Shown: positions 37,050 to 44,825 of the stretch, piece by piece
Layout: the number at the start of each line of letters is the position of its first letter
Position numbering within the stretch: the stretch's first letter is position 1
Assembly (NCBI GenBank): GCA_963796225.1
Contig: CAWCLK010000014.1
Span: 89,494-153,493 of the forward strand
Direction: 5' to 3'
From: CAWCLK01 sp963796225
GTDB taxonomy: Bacteria > Actinomycetota > Nitriliruptoria > Nitriliruptorales > Nitriliruptoraceae
DNA: 64,000 nt
Notes under the pieces: model-generated
Told to the model about the DNA's origin: nothing
Database searches by the model: none
The model's input: the letters and a program-made list of their open reading frames with translations, nothing else
Position numbers and translations under genes: made by a program

Positions 37050-38504
37050 TCAGTCGGCGGGGCAGGACACCGGCGGGCGGGTGGCGAGCAGATGGGGTCC
37101 CCCGGCGCGCCCCGTCACGCACCCGAGCCGCCACGCGGCATCGACACGTCGCAGCGACACCCACGGCGCCGTGGCATCGGGTTCGAGCCGGGCCTGGAGG
37201 TCGGCCGCCTCGCCGCCGGTCCGGGGCGTCGCGAGGTGGCCGAGCCCCTCCGCCGCGCAGGCGTCGTCACCGGCCTGCCAGGGTCCCCGCGCCGACGTGA
37301 CGGCCAGGCCGTCGCTCGACCGGCACGCGAACGGACGCGACTGGCCCTGGCACGGGACGGCGCCGAGCCCGTCGGCGTCCAGCACCGCACACGAGCCCTC
37401 GGGCGCCTCGAGCGTGCCCGGCGCGAAGGACCAGACCAGGGCCTCGAGGCGGGGGTCGTCGGGCACGAGGTGGTCGACGGAGGGCTGGTTGACCCCACAC
37501 CGGGTCCACGCGCGCACCACCTCGGGCGTGACCCGGGCCGGGGCCTCGCCACCGGTCGCCGCGGCCGTGGCGGCCGAGACCACGGTGGCGTCCTCGAACC
37601 AGCGGATCCAGGACGACGCGGCGGTCGCCTCGTCCACGCCACCGCAGTCGGGGTACGCGTAGGGCGCCCCGCGGTAGGTGGACTCGCGACGCACAGCGTC
37701 GTCGTCGAAGGCCGCCCGCTGCCAGGCCACGCTGCCCTGCCCGCACCCGCCGATCGCGATCACCTGCGCGCCCGCAGCCCGTACGTCGGAGGTGGTCAGG
37801 TCCAGCGGCAGCGCGGTGCAGCCCGGTCCGGCGGGGCGGTACAGCCGCTCACCGAGGATCGCCTCCGTGTCGGCCGCCAGGGCGTCGTGGCCCTCCGCTC
37901 CGTCGAGGTGGGTCTCGAAGCGCAGCATGATCACCTCGTCCGGGTGCGCCTCCAGCCACCCCGCGATCTCGCCCAGGGCCACGTCGACGGTGTCCTCGGT
38001 GGTGCAGCCGGTGTGGGCCGTGACCGGGTCGCCGAGCACGTTGGGTTCGTCGGTGGCGTGGCAGGTCACGGGGACCCGGCTGCCGTCCGGCGCGAACCAC
38101 CAGTGGACGTCCAGCTCGAGCCGCCGCATCCCGAGGCGCAGCTGGTCCCGCAGGGAGACGGTCTGGTTGGCGTCCAGTCGGGACAGCGTCGGGTCGTAGG
38201 CGAGGCTGTTGTACGAGTTGTGCGTGGCCGGGAACACCGCCGATCGCAGCGGGACGTCGGCCTGCAGCCGTCGCTGGAAGGCCAGGACGGCCGCGACGTC
38301 GCCGGTCTCGGCGCGCGCCACGGCCGACTCGGACACGTCCCGCCCGTCGACCGCCTCGCACGGGGCGGCGTCGGCCACGTGACGGCACTGTGCCGCCACG
38401 CCGTCCGTCAGGGCCCGTCCGAGCGTGTCCACCACGGGCACGGGGGCCGCGGCGACCGACGACACCGCGCCGATGAGCAGGACGAGCAGGAGAAGACGGC
38501 GCAT
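37050..38504 (-). CDS. secreted PI-PLC X-domain-like phosphodiesterase
   Basis: A 484-residue exported protein with signal peptide MRRLLLLVLLIGAVSSVAAA. The catalytic TIM-barrel of the PI-specific phospholipase C type is indicated by FPATHNSYNSLAYD (first catalytic His), RLGMRRLELDVHWWF, VPVTCHATDEPN (possible second His) and HPDEVIMLRFETHLDG. The last about 130 residues (FACRSSDGLAVTSARGPWQA, LGHLATPRTGGEAADLQARL) resemble a C-type-lectin-like domain with paired cysteines; that is tentative. It probably cleaves phospholipid or glycerophospho substrates outside the cell. The start at 38504 is fixed by the signal peptide. It is convergent with the ClC gene. Confidence 0.83.
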   Translation of the reverse strand: MRRLLLLVLLIGAVSSVAAAPVPVVDTLGRALTDGVAAQCRHVADAAPCEAVDGRDVSESAVARAETGDVAAVLAFQRRLQADVPLRSAVFPATHNSYNSLAYDPTLSRLDANQTVSLRDQLRLGMRRLELDVHWWFAPDGSRVPVTCHATDEPNVLGDPVTAHTGCTTEDTVDVALGEIAGWLEAHPDEVIMLRFETHLDGAEGHDALAADTEAILGERLYRPAGPGCTALPLDLTTSDVRAAGAQVIAIGGCGQGSVAWQRAAFDDDAVRRESTYRGAPYAYPDCGGVDEATAASSWIRWFEDATVVSAATAAATGGEAPARVTPEVVRAWTRCGVNQPSVDHLVPDDPRLEALVWSFAPGTLEAPEGSCAVLDADGLGAVPCQGQSRPFACRSSDGLAVTSARGPWQAGDDACAAEGLGHLATPRTGGEAADLQARLEPDATAPWVSLRRVDAAWRLGCVTGRAGGPHLLATRPPVSCPAD

Positions 38505-38578
38505 GGGAGCCCCCGGGACGACGTACCGGGAGGTTCCCCTCGCCCCGGCGCGAATCCTGCCGCCGGACACGAGGCGAG

Positions 38579-38674
38579 TGGCGGAGGCGGACGGGAATCG
38601 AACCCGCCAGGGGCGCATCGCGCCCCTCACCGGTGTTGAAGACCGGGGGACCCACCAGGCGTCCGGACGCCTCC
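38579..38674 (-). tRNA. selC: tRNA-Sec (selenocysteine), anticodon TCA
   Basis: A 96-nt tRNA including an encoded CCA end. The minus-strand 5' end is GGAGGCGTCCGG, pairing with the 3' end CCGCCTCCGCCA. The anticodon loop reads GGTCTTCAACACC, with anticodon TCA. A long variable arm (GAGGGGCGCGATGCGCCCC) and the T-arm GCGGGTTCGATTCCCGT are present. The extended acceptor stem plus TCA anticodon identify tRNA-Sec and not tRNA-Ser. It implies selA/selB and at least one selenoprotein elsewhere in the genome; none is evident in this window. Confidence 0.95.
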
Positions 38675-38744
38675 ATGGCGGCGTGAGGCTACCGGGGCGC
38701 TCGCAGGGCGGCGGGGCGCCCGGCCGCCATCCATGTCCTTGCAC

Positions 38745-38786
38745 TTGCAAAGGTTGAAGCTTCATGTTATGGTTGAAGCATCAACC
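38745..38786 (+). promoter_or_regulatory. promoter with two palindromic operators (probable MarR sites)
   Basis: A -35 element TTGCAA (38745-38750) and a -10 element TATGGT (38768-38773) are 17 bp apart. The perfect palindrome TGAAGCTTCA (38755-38764) lies between them. The inverted repeat GGTTGA-AGCA-TCAACC (38771-38786) covers the -10 and start region. Both contain TTGAAGC half-sites. A MarR regulator encoded third in the downstream operon is the obvious candidate to bind and repress here. Confidence 0.75.
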
Positions 38787-38826
38787 CCGCCCCGACCCCC
38801 GCACCCGACCCACGAAGGATCCCGCC

Positions 38827-39387
38827 ATGACGACCCTCACCGCCGAGACCCTGACCGGCACCTACACGCCCGACGCCAGCCACAGCCGCATCGGCTTCGT
38901 GGCCCGTCACGCGATGGTCACCAAGGTCCGCGGCCAGTTCACCGAGTACAGCGGCTCCGGCCACTTCGACGCCGAGCACCCCGAGAACTCCACGATCGAG
39001 CTGACCATCCAGGCCGACTCGATCGACACCGGCAACGCCGACCGCGACGCCCACCTGCGCTCCAACGACTTCTTCGACATGGAGAACCACACCACCATCG
39101 AGTTCCGCTCGACCGACGTCGCGCGGGTCCAGGAGGACGTCTACCGGGTGACCGGCGACCTGACGGTCCGCGGCACCACCAGGTCGGTCGAGGTCGACTT
39201 CGAGTACACCGGCGCGGCCGTCGACCCCTTCGGCAACACGCGCATCGGCCTCGAGGGCCGCACGACCGTCAACCGCAAGGACTTCGGGCTGAACTGGAAC
39301 GCCGCCCTGGACACCGGCGGTGTGCTCGTCTCCGAGAAGGTCACCCTCGAGTTCGACATCTCCGCCATCAAGGCCGAGGACGCCTGA
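38827..39387 (+). CDS. YceI family protein
   Basis: A 186-residue lipocalin-like beta-barrel of the YceI family, which binds isoprenoid or amide lipids. It begins LTGTYTPDASHSRIGFVARH, the conserved first strand. SIDTGNADRDAHLRSNDFFD, FRSTDVARVQ and the C-terminal GGVLVSEKVTLEFDISAIKA complete it. Unlike many YceI proteins it has no signal peptide, so it is cytoplasmic. The ATG at 38827 follows AAGGA. It is the first gene of a three-gene operon (YceI, DODA-type dioxygenase, MarR) behind a palindrome-rich promoter, an arrangement seen in many bacteria that respond to aromatic or quinone stress. Confidence 0.93.
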   Translation: MTTLTAETLTGTYTPDASHSRIGFVARHAMVTKVRGQFTEYSGSGHFDAEHPENSTIELTIQADSIDTGNADRDAHLRSNDFFDMENHTTIEFRSTDVARVQEDVYRVTGDLTVRGTTRSVEVDFEYTGAAVDPFGNTRIGLEGRTTVNRKDFGLNWNAALDTGGVLVSEKVTLEFDISAIKAEDA

Positions 39388-39444
39388 CACCCGTGCACGG
39401 GGCGGGCCACAGTGGTCCGCCCCGCCCGCCCCACCGAGGCCACG

Positions 39445-40239
39445 ATGACCGACACCACGCCCACTCGGATGCCGAGCCTGTTCCTCAGCCACGGCGCCCC
39501 GCCGCTGGTCGACGACACCCGGTGGGTCAGCGAGCTGCAGGACCTCGCGACGGGCCTGCCCCGCCCCGCCGCCATCCTCGTGGTGTCGGCGCACTGGGAG
39601 GCCGCCCCGCTCATGCTCGGCGCGACCGACCCCGTCCCGCTCGTGTACGACTTCGGCGGCTTCCCCCGACGCTTCTACGAGGTCACCTACCCCGCCCCGG
39701 GCGCTCCGGCGCTGGCCGACCAGGTCGCCGCGCTGCTGCCCGACACCCAGCAGGTCGTGCGCACCGCACGGGGGTTGGACCACGGCGCCTACGTCCCGCT
39801 GACCGTGATGTACCCGAACGCCGACGTCCCCGTGCTGCAGATGTCCCTGCCCACGCTGGACCCCGACCGCCTGCTCGACCTGGGCCGGCGGCTGCAGCCG
39901 CTGCGCGACCAGGGCGTGCTCGTCATGGGCTCGGGCTTCACGACCCACGGACTGCCGTTCCTCACCCGCGACCACTGGCGGGACCCGGGCGCCCCGCCAC
40001 CCGGTTGGTCGGCCGAGTTCGACGCCTGGGCCCACGAGACCCTGGCGGCCGGCGACGTCGAGGCCCTCGCGGCCTTCCGCGACCGCGCCCCGGGGATGCC
40101 CTACGCCCACCCCACGGTCGAGCACTTCGCCCCGATGTTCGTGGCGCTCGGCGCCGGTGGCGACCCCGAGCGTCCGCCGACCCAGGCCATCGACGGGTTC
40201 TGGATGGGCCTTGCCAAGCGGTCGTTTCTGGTCAACTGA
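39445..40239 (+). CDS. DODA-type extradiol aromatic ring-opening dioxygenase
   Basis: A 264-residue class III extradiol dioxygenase of the 4,5-DOPA/YgiD type. Zinc or iron ligand histidines are apparent in LFLSHGAPPLVDD, VSAHWEAAP, GLDHGAYVPLTVMYP and HPTVEHFAPMFVALG, the usual four-His pattern. The end GFWMGLAKRSFLV is also typical. The true substrate (catechols, DOPA or quinols) cannot be told from sequence. The ATG at 39445 starts MTDTTPTRMPSLF. It lies second in the YceI-DODA-MarR operon, 57 bp after YceI, and is probably derepressed together with it. Confidence 0.9.
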   Translation: MTDTTPTRMPSLFLSHGAPPLVDDTRWVSELQDLATGLPRPAAILVVSAHWEAAPLMLGATDPVPLVYDFGGFPRRFYEVTYPAPGAPALADQVAALLPDTQQVVRTARGLDHGAYVPLTVMYPNADVPVLQMSLPTLDPDRLLDLGRRLQPLRDQGVLVMGSGFTTHGLPFLTRDHWRDPGAPPPGWSAEFDAWAHETLAAGDVEALAAFRDRAPGMPYAHPTVEHFAPMFVALGAGGDPERPPTQAIDGFWMGLAKRSFLVN

Positions 40240-40276
40240 CGCCACCGCGCGCGCCCACGACGTGCAGGAGGCCGCG

Positions 40277-40750
40277 ATGACCACCGACGACGACCCTCGG
40301 TGGCTCACCGACGACGAGCAGCGCACCTGGCGCAGCCTCGCCGCCCTGGTCTGGAAGCTGCCGGCCGCGCTCGAGGCACAGCTGCAGCGCGACGCCGACA
40401 TCAGCCACTTCGAGTACTGGGTCCTCGCCATGCTCAGCGAGGCCGACGACCGCGCGCTGCGGCTCAGCCACCTCGCGTCCCAGTGCAACGCGTCGCTGTC
40501 GCGGCTGTCCCACGTCGTGACGCGGCTCGAGAAGCGTGGCTGGGTGGAGCGCCAGCCGTGCCCGGAGGACTCTCGCGCCACGATGGCCGTCCTCACCGAC
40601 ACGGGGTGGGACCGGCTCGTCGCTGCGGCACCGGGGCACGTCGCCCGGGTCCGCCAGCTCGTGTTCGACGGATTCGATGCGGACGACGTCGCCGAGCTCG
40701 GCCGGCTCTGTGACAGGATGCTCGACCACATCGAGGCGGCGGGGGGTTGA
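40277..40750 (+). CDS. MarR-family transcriptional regulator
   Basis: A 157-residue winged-helix regulator. The domain core is FEYWVLAMLSEADDRALRLS, HLASQCNASLSRLSHVVTRL (recognition helix) and EKRGWVERQPCPEDSRATMA (wing), with long dimerisation helices at both ends. The ATG at 40277 has CAGGAGG upstream. As the last gene of the YceI-DODA operon it most likely represses its own promoter through the palindromes at 38755-38786, released by an aromatic or oxidant ligand. The single Cys in SQCNASLSR could allow redox sensing, but this is not certain. Confidence 0.92.
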   Translation: MTTDDDPRWLTDDEQRTWRSLAALVWKLPAALEAQLQRDADISHFEYWVLAMLSEADDRALRLSHLASQCNASLSRLSHVVTRLEKRGWVERQPCPEDSRATMAVLTDTGWDRLVAAAPGHVARVRQLVFDGFDADDVAELGRLCDRMLDHIEAAGG

Positions 40751-40816
40751 CAGCATGACGCGTCCGGGTGGTTCTCGTCCCGAGCGGTCAAGGCGCTGTG
40801 CCGGAGCACCGACACG

Positions 40817-41326
40817 GTGAGAGGACGCGACAGCACCCCTTGCAGGACGGACACCCCATGCTCCAGCCGGCGCCACCGATGCGGCGGGGAGACGACCACC
40901 GACGAGATCGCGGTCGTCACCCGCCACGACGTGCGCGCCGTCCTGGAGCAGGCGGTGGCCGACGTGCCCGAGCTCCTGCTGCGCACGCAGGTCATCTGCG
41001 ACGTGCAGGCCACCGGCATCGAGGTGCGGGCGCTGCACGAGCTGGTGCGCGCCCTGCTCCACCTGCAGGTGGGGCTGCCGGCGACGGTCGACGTCTGGGT
41101 GTCGGCCACGCCGGTCGAGGGGGCCCTGCTGCTGACCGTCGAGGACGACGGGGCCGCCAGTGGTACGACGCCCGCCCGTGCCGACCACGTGTCCGAGACG
41201 CTGCTGCTCGCCCGCGCCATCGGGATCGCCCGCCGGCTGGGCGGGGCGCTCTGGGTCGAGGAGGGCCACGACGGCGGCCTGGTGTTCGTGGCCGAGCTGC
41301 CCGACCCCGCGGCGACGGGGCGCTGA
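40817..41326 (+). CDS. stand-alone, degenerate GHKL ATPase-domain protein (paralogue)
   Basis: About 150-170 residues, paralogous to the 33179-33692 product. RHDVRAVLEQAVADVPELLL matches its start. The N-box position reads HELVRALLHLQVGL with no Asn. The G1 position is VEDDGAASG, closer to D-x-G than in the paralogue. LLLARAIGIARRLGGALWVE and GLVFVAELPD match the G2/end of kinase ATPase domains. There is no HisKA domain. The start is uncertain: GTG 40817 gives the open frame used, while ATG 40858 has a better ribosome site (GCAGGACGG) but needs a frame change near 40893. It lies 80 bp before an OmpR-type regulator. Confidence 0.68.
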   Translation: MRGRDSTPCRTDTPCSSRRHRCGGETTTDEIAVVTRHDVRAVLEQAVADVPELLLRTQVICDVQATGIEVRALHELVRALLHLQVGLPATVDVWVSATPVEGALLLTVEDDGAASGTTPARADHVSETLLLARAIGIARRLGGALWVEEGHDGGLVFVAELPDPAATGR

Positions 41327-41406
41327 CCGGCGGACGACGCCACTGCCCGGCACACGGCACACTCGGACTGCCCCGCCCCCACGGGGCACGACGAGCGAGG
41401 ACGCCC

Positions 41407-42108
41407 ATGGCCGACACCGGACCTCGTGTGCTGGTCGTCGACGACGAACAGCACATCCGCGAGCTGGTCCGCATGGGCCTGGCCATGCAGGGCTTCACCG
41501 TCGACGAGGCCGAGTCCGGTCGGCAGGCACTGGAGGCGATCGAGGCGCACGACACCGACCTGGTGGTCCTCGACGTCATGCTGCCCGACCTCGACGGGTT
41601 CGAGGTCGCCCGGCGCCTGCGGCGCGCTGCGGGGCGCCACCGGGACACACCGATCGTGTTCCTGACCGCGCGGGACACGACGGCCGACAAGATCGAGGGC
41701 CTGCGCCTGGGCAGCGACGACTACATGACCAAGCCCTTCTCCGTCGAGGAGCTGGCCGAGCGGGTCAAGGCCGTGCTGCGTCGGGTGGGCACGGCCGGCC
41801 CGGGCTCGTCGACCCTCGAGTTCGCCGACCTCGTCCTCGACGAGGACACCCGGGAGGTCTGGCGGGCCGGGACGCTGGTCGAGCTGACGCCCACGGAGTA
41901 CCGGCTGCTGCACTACCTGCTGGCCAACGCGCGACGCGTCCTGACGCGGGAGCAGCTGCTCGAGCACGTGTGGGACTACGACTTCACGTCCAACGCCAGC
42001 GTGCTGGAGACCTACGTGTCGTACCTGCGCCAGAAGGTCGACGCGGTCGAGCCCCACCTCATCCACACCGTGCGGGGCGTCGGGTACTGCCTGCGCGAGC
42101 CGCGCTGA
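41407..42108 (+). CDS. OmpR/PhoB-family response regulator
   Basis: A 233-residue, complete two-domain regulator. Receiver: VLVVDDEQHIRELVRMGLAM, phospho-Asp in DLVVLDVMLPDLDGFEVARR, FLTARDTTADK, and Lys in GSDDYMTKPFSVEELAERV. Winged helix: LTPTEYRLLHYLLANARRVL, LLEHVWDYDFTSNASVLETY, VSYLRQKVD, and the closing HTVRGVGYCLREP. The ATG at 41407 has CGAGGAC upstream. No full sensor kinase is adjacent; instead a degenerate GHKL protein is encoded just upstream. That makes the pair notable. It is convergent with the VOC gene (12-bp gap). Confidence 0.95.
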   Translation: MADTGPRVLVVDDEQHIRELVRMGLAMQGFTVDEAESGRQALEAIEAHDTDLVVLDVMLPDLDGFEVARRLRRAAGRHRDTPIVFLTARDTTADKIEGLRLGSDDYMTKPFSVEELAERVKAVLRRVGTAGPGSSTLEFADLVLDEDTREVWRAGTLVELTPTEYRLLHYLLANARRVLTREQLLEHVWDYDFTSNASVLETYVSYLRQKVDAVEPHLIHTVRGVGYCLREPR

Positions 42109-42120
42109 GCCGACGCGCGG

Positions 42121-42596
42121 CTACGCGCCCTCGTCCTCGTAGAACGCCGCCATGCGCCGGGCCATCTCCTCGTCGCTGACGTCCTCGACGTGCTGGGCCA
42201 GTCCCCACGTGTGGCCGAAGGGGTCCCGGACCCGTCCGCCCCGGTCGCCGTAGAACTGCGTCTCGAGGGGGAAGATGACCTCGGCGCCCGCGTCCACGAC
42301 CCGCTGTCCACAGTGCGTCGACGTCGTCGGTGTAGATGAACAGGGCGGCCGTCGTGCCACCGAGCGACGTGGGTGACTGCACGGGGCCGTCGGGCCACTC
42401 GTCGGCGAGCATGACGACCGAGTCGCCGATGCGGATCTCGGCGTGGCCCACCGACCCGTCCGGGCCGGTCATGCGCGGCGATGATCTCCTCGGCGCCGAA
42501 GGCGCGGACGTAGAAGTCGATGGCCTCGGCGCAGGGCGTGCACACCAGGTGGGGTGTCACCGTGCCGAGGTTGGCGGGGACGGGGTCGACGGCCAT
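42121..42596 (-). CDS. VOC/glyoxalase (PhnB-like) protein, two frame shifts
   Basis: A vicinal-oxygen-chelate fold protein of about 157 residues. It starts VTPHLVCTPCAEAIDFYVRA, then FGAEEII; continues (next frame) MTGPDGSVGHAEIRIGDSVV, MLADEWPDG and TTAALFIYTDDVDALW; and ends (third frame) VVDAGAEVIFPLETQFYGDR, RVRDPFGHTWGLAQHVEDVS. This is the standard PhnB/YdhR-like order of two beta-alpha-beta modules. Frame changes lie near 42475 and 42305. Such proteins include resistance proteins and isomerases; the activity is unknown. The start at 42596 is the only ATG giving the conserved N-terminus. Confidence 0.82.
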
Positions 42597-42646
42597 GGCG
42601 CCTCCTTGCAGGACGGACCGATCCGGTCATCCTGCCACGCCCGGCC

Positions 42647-43969
42647 TCAGTCGGTCGGCGAGACGACGGACCAGCCGTGGGCGGCGACGTGCCACGGGTC
42701 GTCGGTCGGGGGCGACGACTCGGCGTGCACCGCCCCGGGCAGGGCCGCGGCGGCCTGGGGGAAGTGCCGCGGGTGGTCCGACACGTTGAGCATCACGACC
42801 ACGCGGTCGCCGCCACCGTCGACGACGTAGGACAGGTGGTCGTTGTCGAGGTCGAGGACGCGCAGGCTCCCCCGCGCGATCCCCGGGTGGCGCCGGCGCG
42901 GGCGATGAGGCGCTGGTGGGTGCGGTAGGTGTCCCAGCCGTAGGGCAGCAGCTCGTCGGGCCCGGCCGGGAAGCGCGGTCGGACGGCGTCGTCGCCGCTG
43001 GGGTTGTCCTCCTTCTCGCCCGTGAAGGCCTGCTCGTCGCCGGCGTAGATGCTGGGCGTCCCCGGCAGGGTGCAGAGGAGGGCCACGGCGAGGTCGAGGT
43101 GCCGGGCGTCGTCCAGACGCGTCGCGATGCGCGTGACGTCGTGGTTGCCGACGAAGGTCTGGGGCAGGCAGACCTCGCCCAACGCTCGCGTGACGTTGCA
43201 GCGTCCAGGCGAGCTCGTGGAAGTTGCGGTCGTTCAGGGAGCTCCAGATCGACTTCCACAGCTCGTACTGCGTCACCGAGTCGAGGCCACCGTCCTCGAT
43301 CCAGGGTTCGTACGGCGCGTGGATCACCTCGCCGAGGAACCACGCGTCGGGGAACCGCGTGCGCACGCGGTCCGTCACCCGCCGCCAGAACCCGCGATCG
43401 ACGGCGTAGGCCGCGTCCAGCCGCCACCCGTCGACGCCGATGTCGAGCCAGTGCTCCATCACGCCGACGACGTGGTCCTCGACCTCGGGGTGGTCGTGGT
43501 TCAGCGTGACGAGGTGGCGATGGCCCTCGAAGTGGTCGTAGTCGAGCTCGTCACCCGCTCCGTCCCCGTGGAGGTGGAACCAGTCGGCGAAGCGAGACTC
43601 GCGGCCGTGGGCCAGGACGTCCCGGAACGGTCCGAAGCCGCGACCGACGTGGTTGAACACGCCGTCGAGCAGGACCCGGATGCCGGCGCGGCGGCAGGCG
43701 GCGACCAGCTGGCGCAGGTCGTCCTCGTCGCCGAGCCGGGGGTCGATGCGATGGTGGTCGACCGTGTCGTAGCCGTGCGTCTCGGACGCGAAGACCGGTC
43801 CGAGCAGGAGCCCGTTGGCCCCGAGCTCGAGGAGGTAGTCGAGCCAGCCCTCGAGGTGCCCGAGCCGGTGCGCGACCGGGGCGTCCTCGGGCAGGGCGTC
43901 CCGTTCGGCACCGGTGAACCCCAGGGGGTAGACGTGCCACCACACGGCATGGTCGGGCCAGGTCGGCAC
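42647..43969 (-). CDS. GH13 alpha-amylase-family enzyme, two frame shifts
   Basis: A cytoplasmic glycoside hydrolase 13 protein of about 440 residues. It begins WPDHAVWWHVYPLGFTGAER. The four conserved regions are visible: GIRVLLDGVFNHVGRGF (region I), GVDGWRLDAAYAVD (II, nucleophile Asp), PDAWFLGEVIHAPYEP (III, acid/base Glu) and TFVGNHDVTRIATRLDD (IV, Asp). Region IV is reached after a frame change near 43190, and another near 42893 precedes SLRVLDLDNDHLSYVVDG and the C-terminal beta domain. There is no signal peptide, so it acts on internal or imported alpha-glucans or maltodextrins. The GTG at 43969 has GGAGG upstream. It is downstream of pcaD with an 80-bp gap and probably unrelated in function. 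Confidence 0.87.
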   Translation of the reverse strand: MPTWPDHAVWWHVYPLGFTGAERDALPEDAPVAHRLGHLEGWLDYLLELGANGLLLGPVFASETHGYDTVDHHRIDPRLGDEDDLRQLVAACRRAGIRVLLDGVFNHVGRGFGPFRDVLAHGRESRFADWFHLHGDGAGDELDYDHFEGHRHLVTLNHDHPEVEDHVVGVMEHWLDIGVDGWRLDAAYAVDRGFWRRVTDRVRTRFPDAWFLGEVIHAPYEPWIEDGGLDSVTQYELWKSIWSSLNDRNFHELAWTLQRHASVGRGLPAPDLRRQPRRHAHRDASGRRPAPRPRRGPPLHPAGDAQHLRRRRAGLHGREGGQPQRRRRRPTALPGRARRAAALRLGHLPHPPAPHRPRRRHPGIARGSLRVLDLDNDHLSYVVDGGGDRVVVMLNVSDHPRHFPQAAAALPGAVHAESSPPTDDPWHVAAHGWSVVSPTD

Positions 43970-44048
43970 GGTCGCCTCCAGGGGTGCGGGGTCGGGCGTC
44001 CGCCGGGCAGGGTGGGGACCGCGGGGCGGGGCGCCCTCGGCCGTTCGG

Positions 44049-44825
44049 TCACGATGCCGGGGCGTCGGCCTCCGCGACGTGCGCCCGCAGGACGGCCGTG
44101 AAGGTCGCAGGGCGTTCCAGGTTGGACAGGTGCGCCGCCCCGCCGAGCACGAGCAGGTCGCTGCCCGGGATGGCGTCGTGCAGGTCGCGGGCCTGGTCGG
44201 GTGGCGTGGCCACGTCGTGCTGGCCACCGACCACCAGGGTCGGGGCGGTGACGTCGCCGACCCGGTCGGTGAGGTCGGCGGTGGCCAACGCCCCGCAACA
44301 CGCCGCGTAGCCCTCGTCGTCGGCGCGGACGAACGCGGCCTGTGCCTCGGCGAACGCGGTCGGGTCCGCGTCGGCGAAGCCGGGGGCGAAGAACCGGGCG
44401 AGCACGTCGTCGCGGATCCCGGCGAGCCCGTGCGTGCGCACGGCGTCGATGCGAGCCTGCCACCCCTCGGCGCTGCCGACCTTCGGGGCGGTGTTCGCGG
44501 CCACGAGGGACCGGAGCCGGTCGGGGTGGTGCACGGCGACCCACAGGGCGGTCTGCCCGCCCATGGAGACCCCGCACAGGTGGAAGGTGTCGAGCCCGAG
44601 CTCGTCGGCGACGTCGAGCACGTCGGTGCCGAGGTCGTCGATGGTGTACGGCCCGGGCGGGGACGGAGCCTGCCCGTGCCCCCGTGCCTCGATCCGCACG
44701 ATGCGGTGGTCGTCCCGCAGCGCCTCGACCTGCGGCTGCCACATGGTGCGGTCCGACCCCAGCGAGTGCAGGAGCACGATCGGTGGTGCCTCCGGGTCGC
44801 CGTCGTCGGCCCACGCGGTGATCAT
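44049..44825 (-). CDS. pcaD: 3-oxoadipate enol-lactonase
   Basis: A 258-residue alpha/beta hydrolase that opens the enol-lactone to beta-ketoadipate. PPIVLLHSLGSDRTMWQPQV gives the oxyanion HS-x-G motif, and HLCGVSMGGQTALWVAVHHP has the nucleophile Ser in G-x-S-x-G. APTLVVGGQHDVATPP holds the Asp, and VLGGAAHLSNLERP the catalytic His. Its position at the end of the pca operon decides the PcaD assignment. The ATG at 44825 overlaps the pcaB stop (ATGA). The pcaC decarboxylase is a separate gene (48854-49246), so this is not the PcaL fusion common in Streptomyces. Confidence 0.93.
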   Translation of the reverse strand: MITAWADDGDPEAPPIVLLHSLGSDRTMWQPQVEALRDDHRIVRIEARGHGQAPSPPGPYTIDDLGTDVLDVADELGLDTFHLCGVSMGGQTALWVAVHHPDRLRSLVAANTAPKVGSAEGWQARIDAVRTHGLAGIRDDVLARFFAPGFADADPTAFAEAQAAFVRADDEGYAACCGALATADLTDRVGDVTAPTLVVGGQHDVATPPDQARDLHDAIPGSDLLVLGGAAHLSNLERPATFTAVLRAHVAEADAPAS

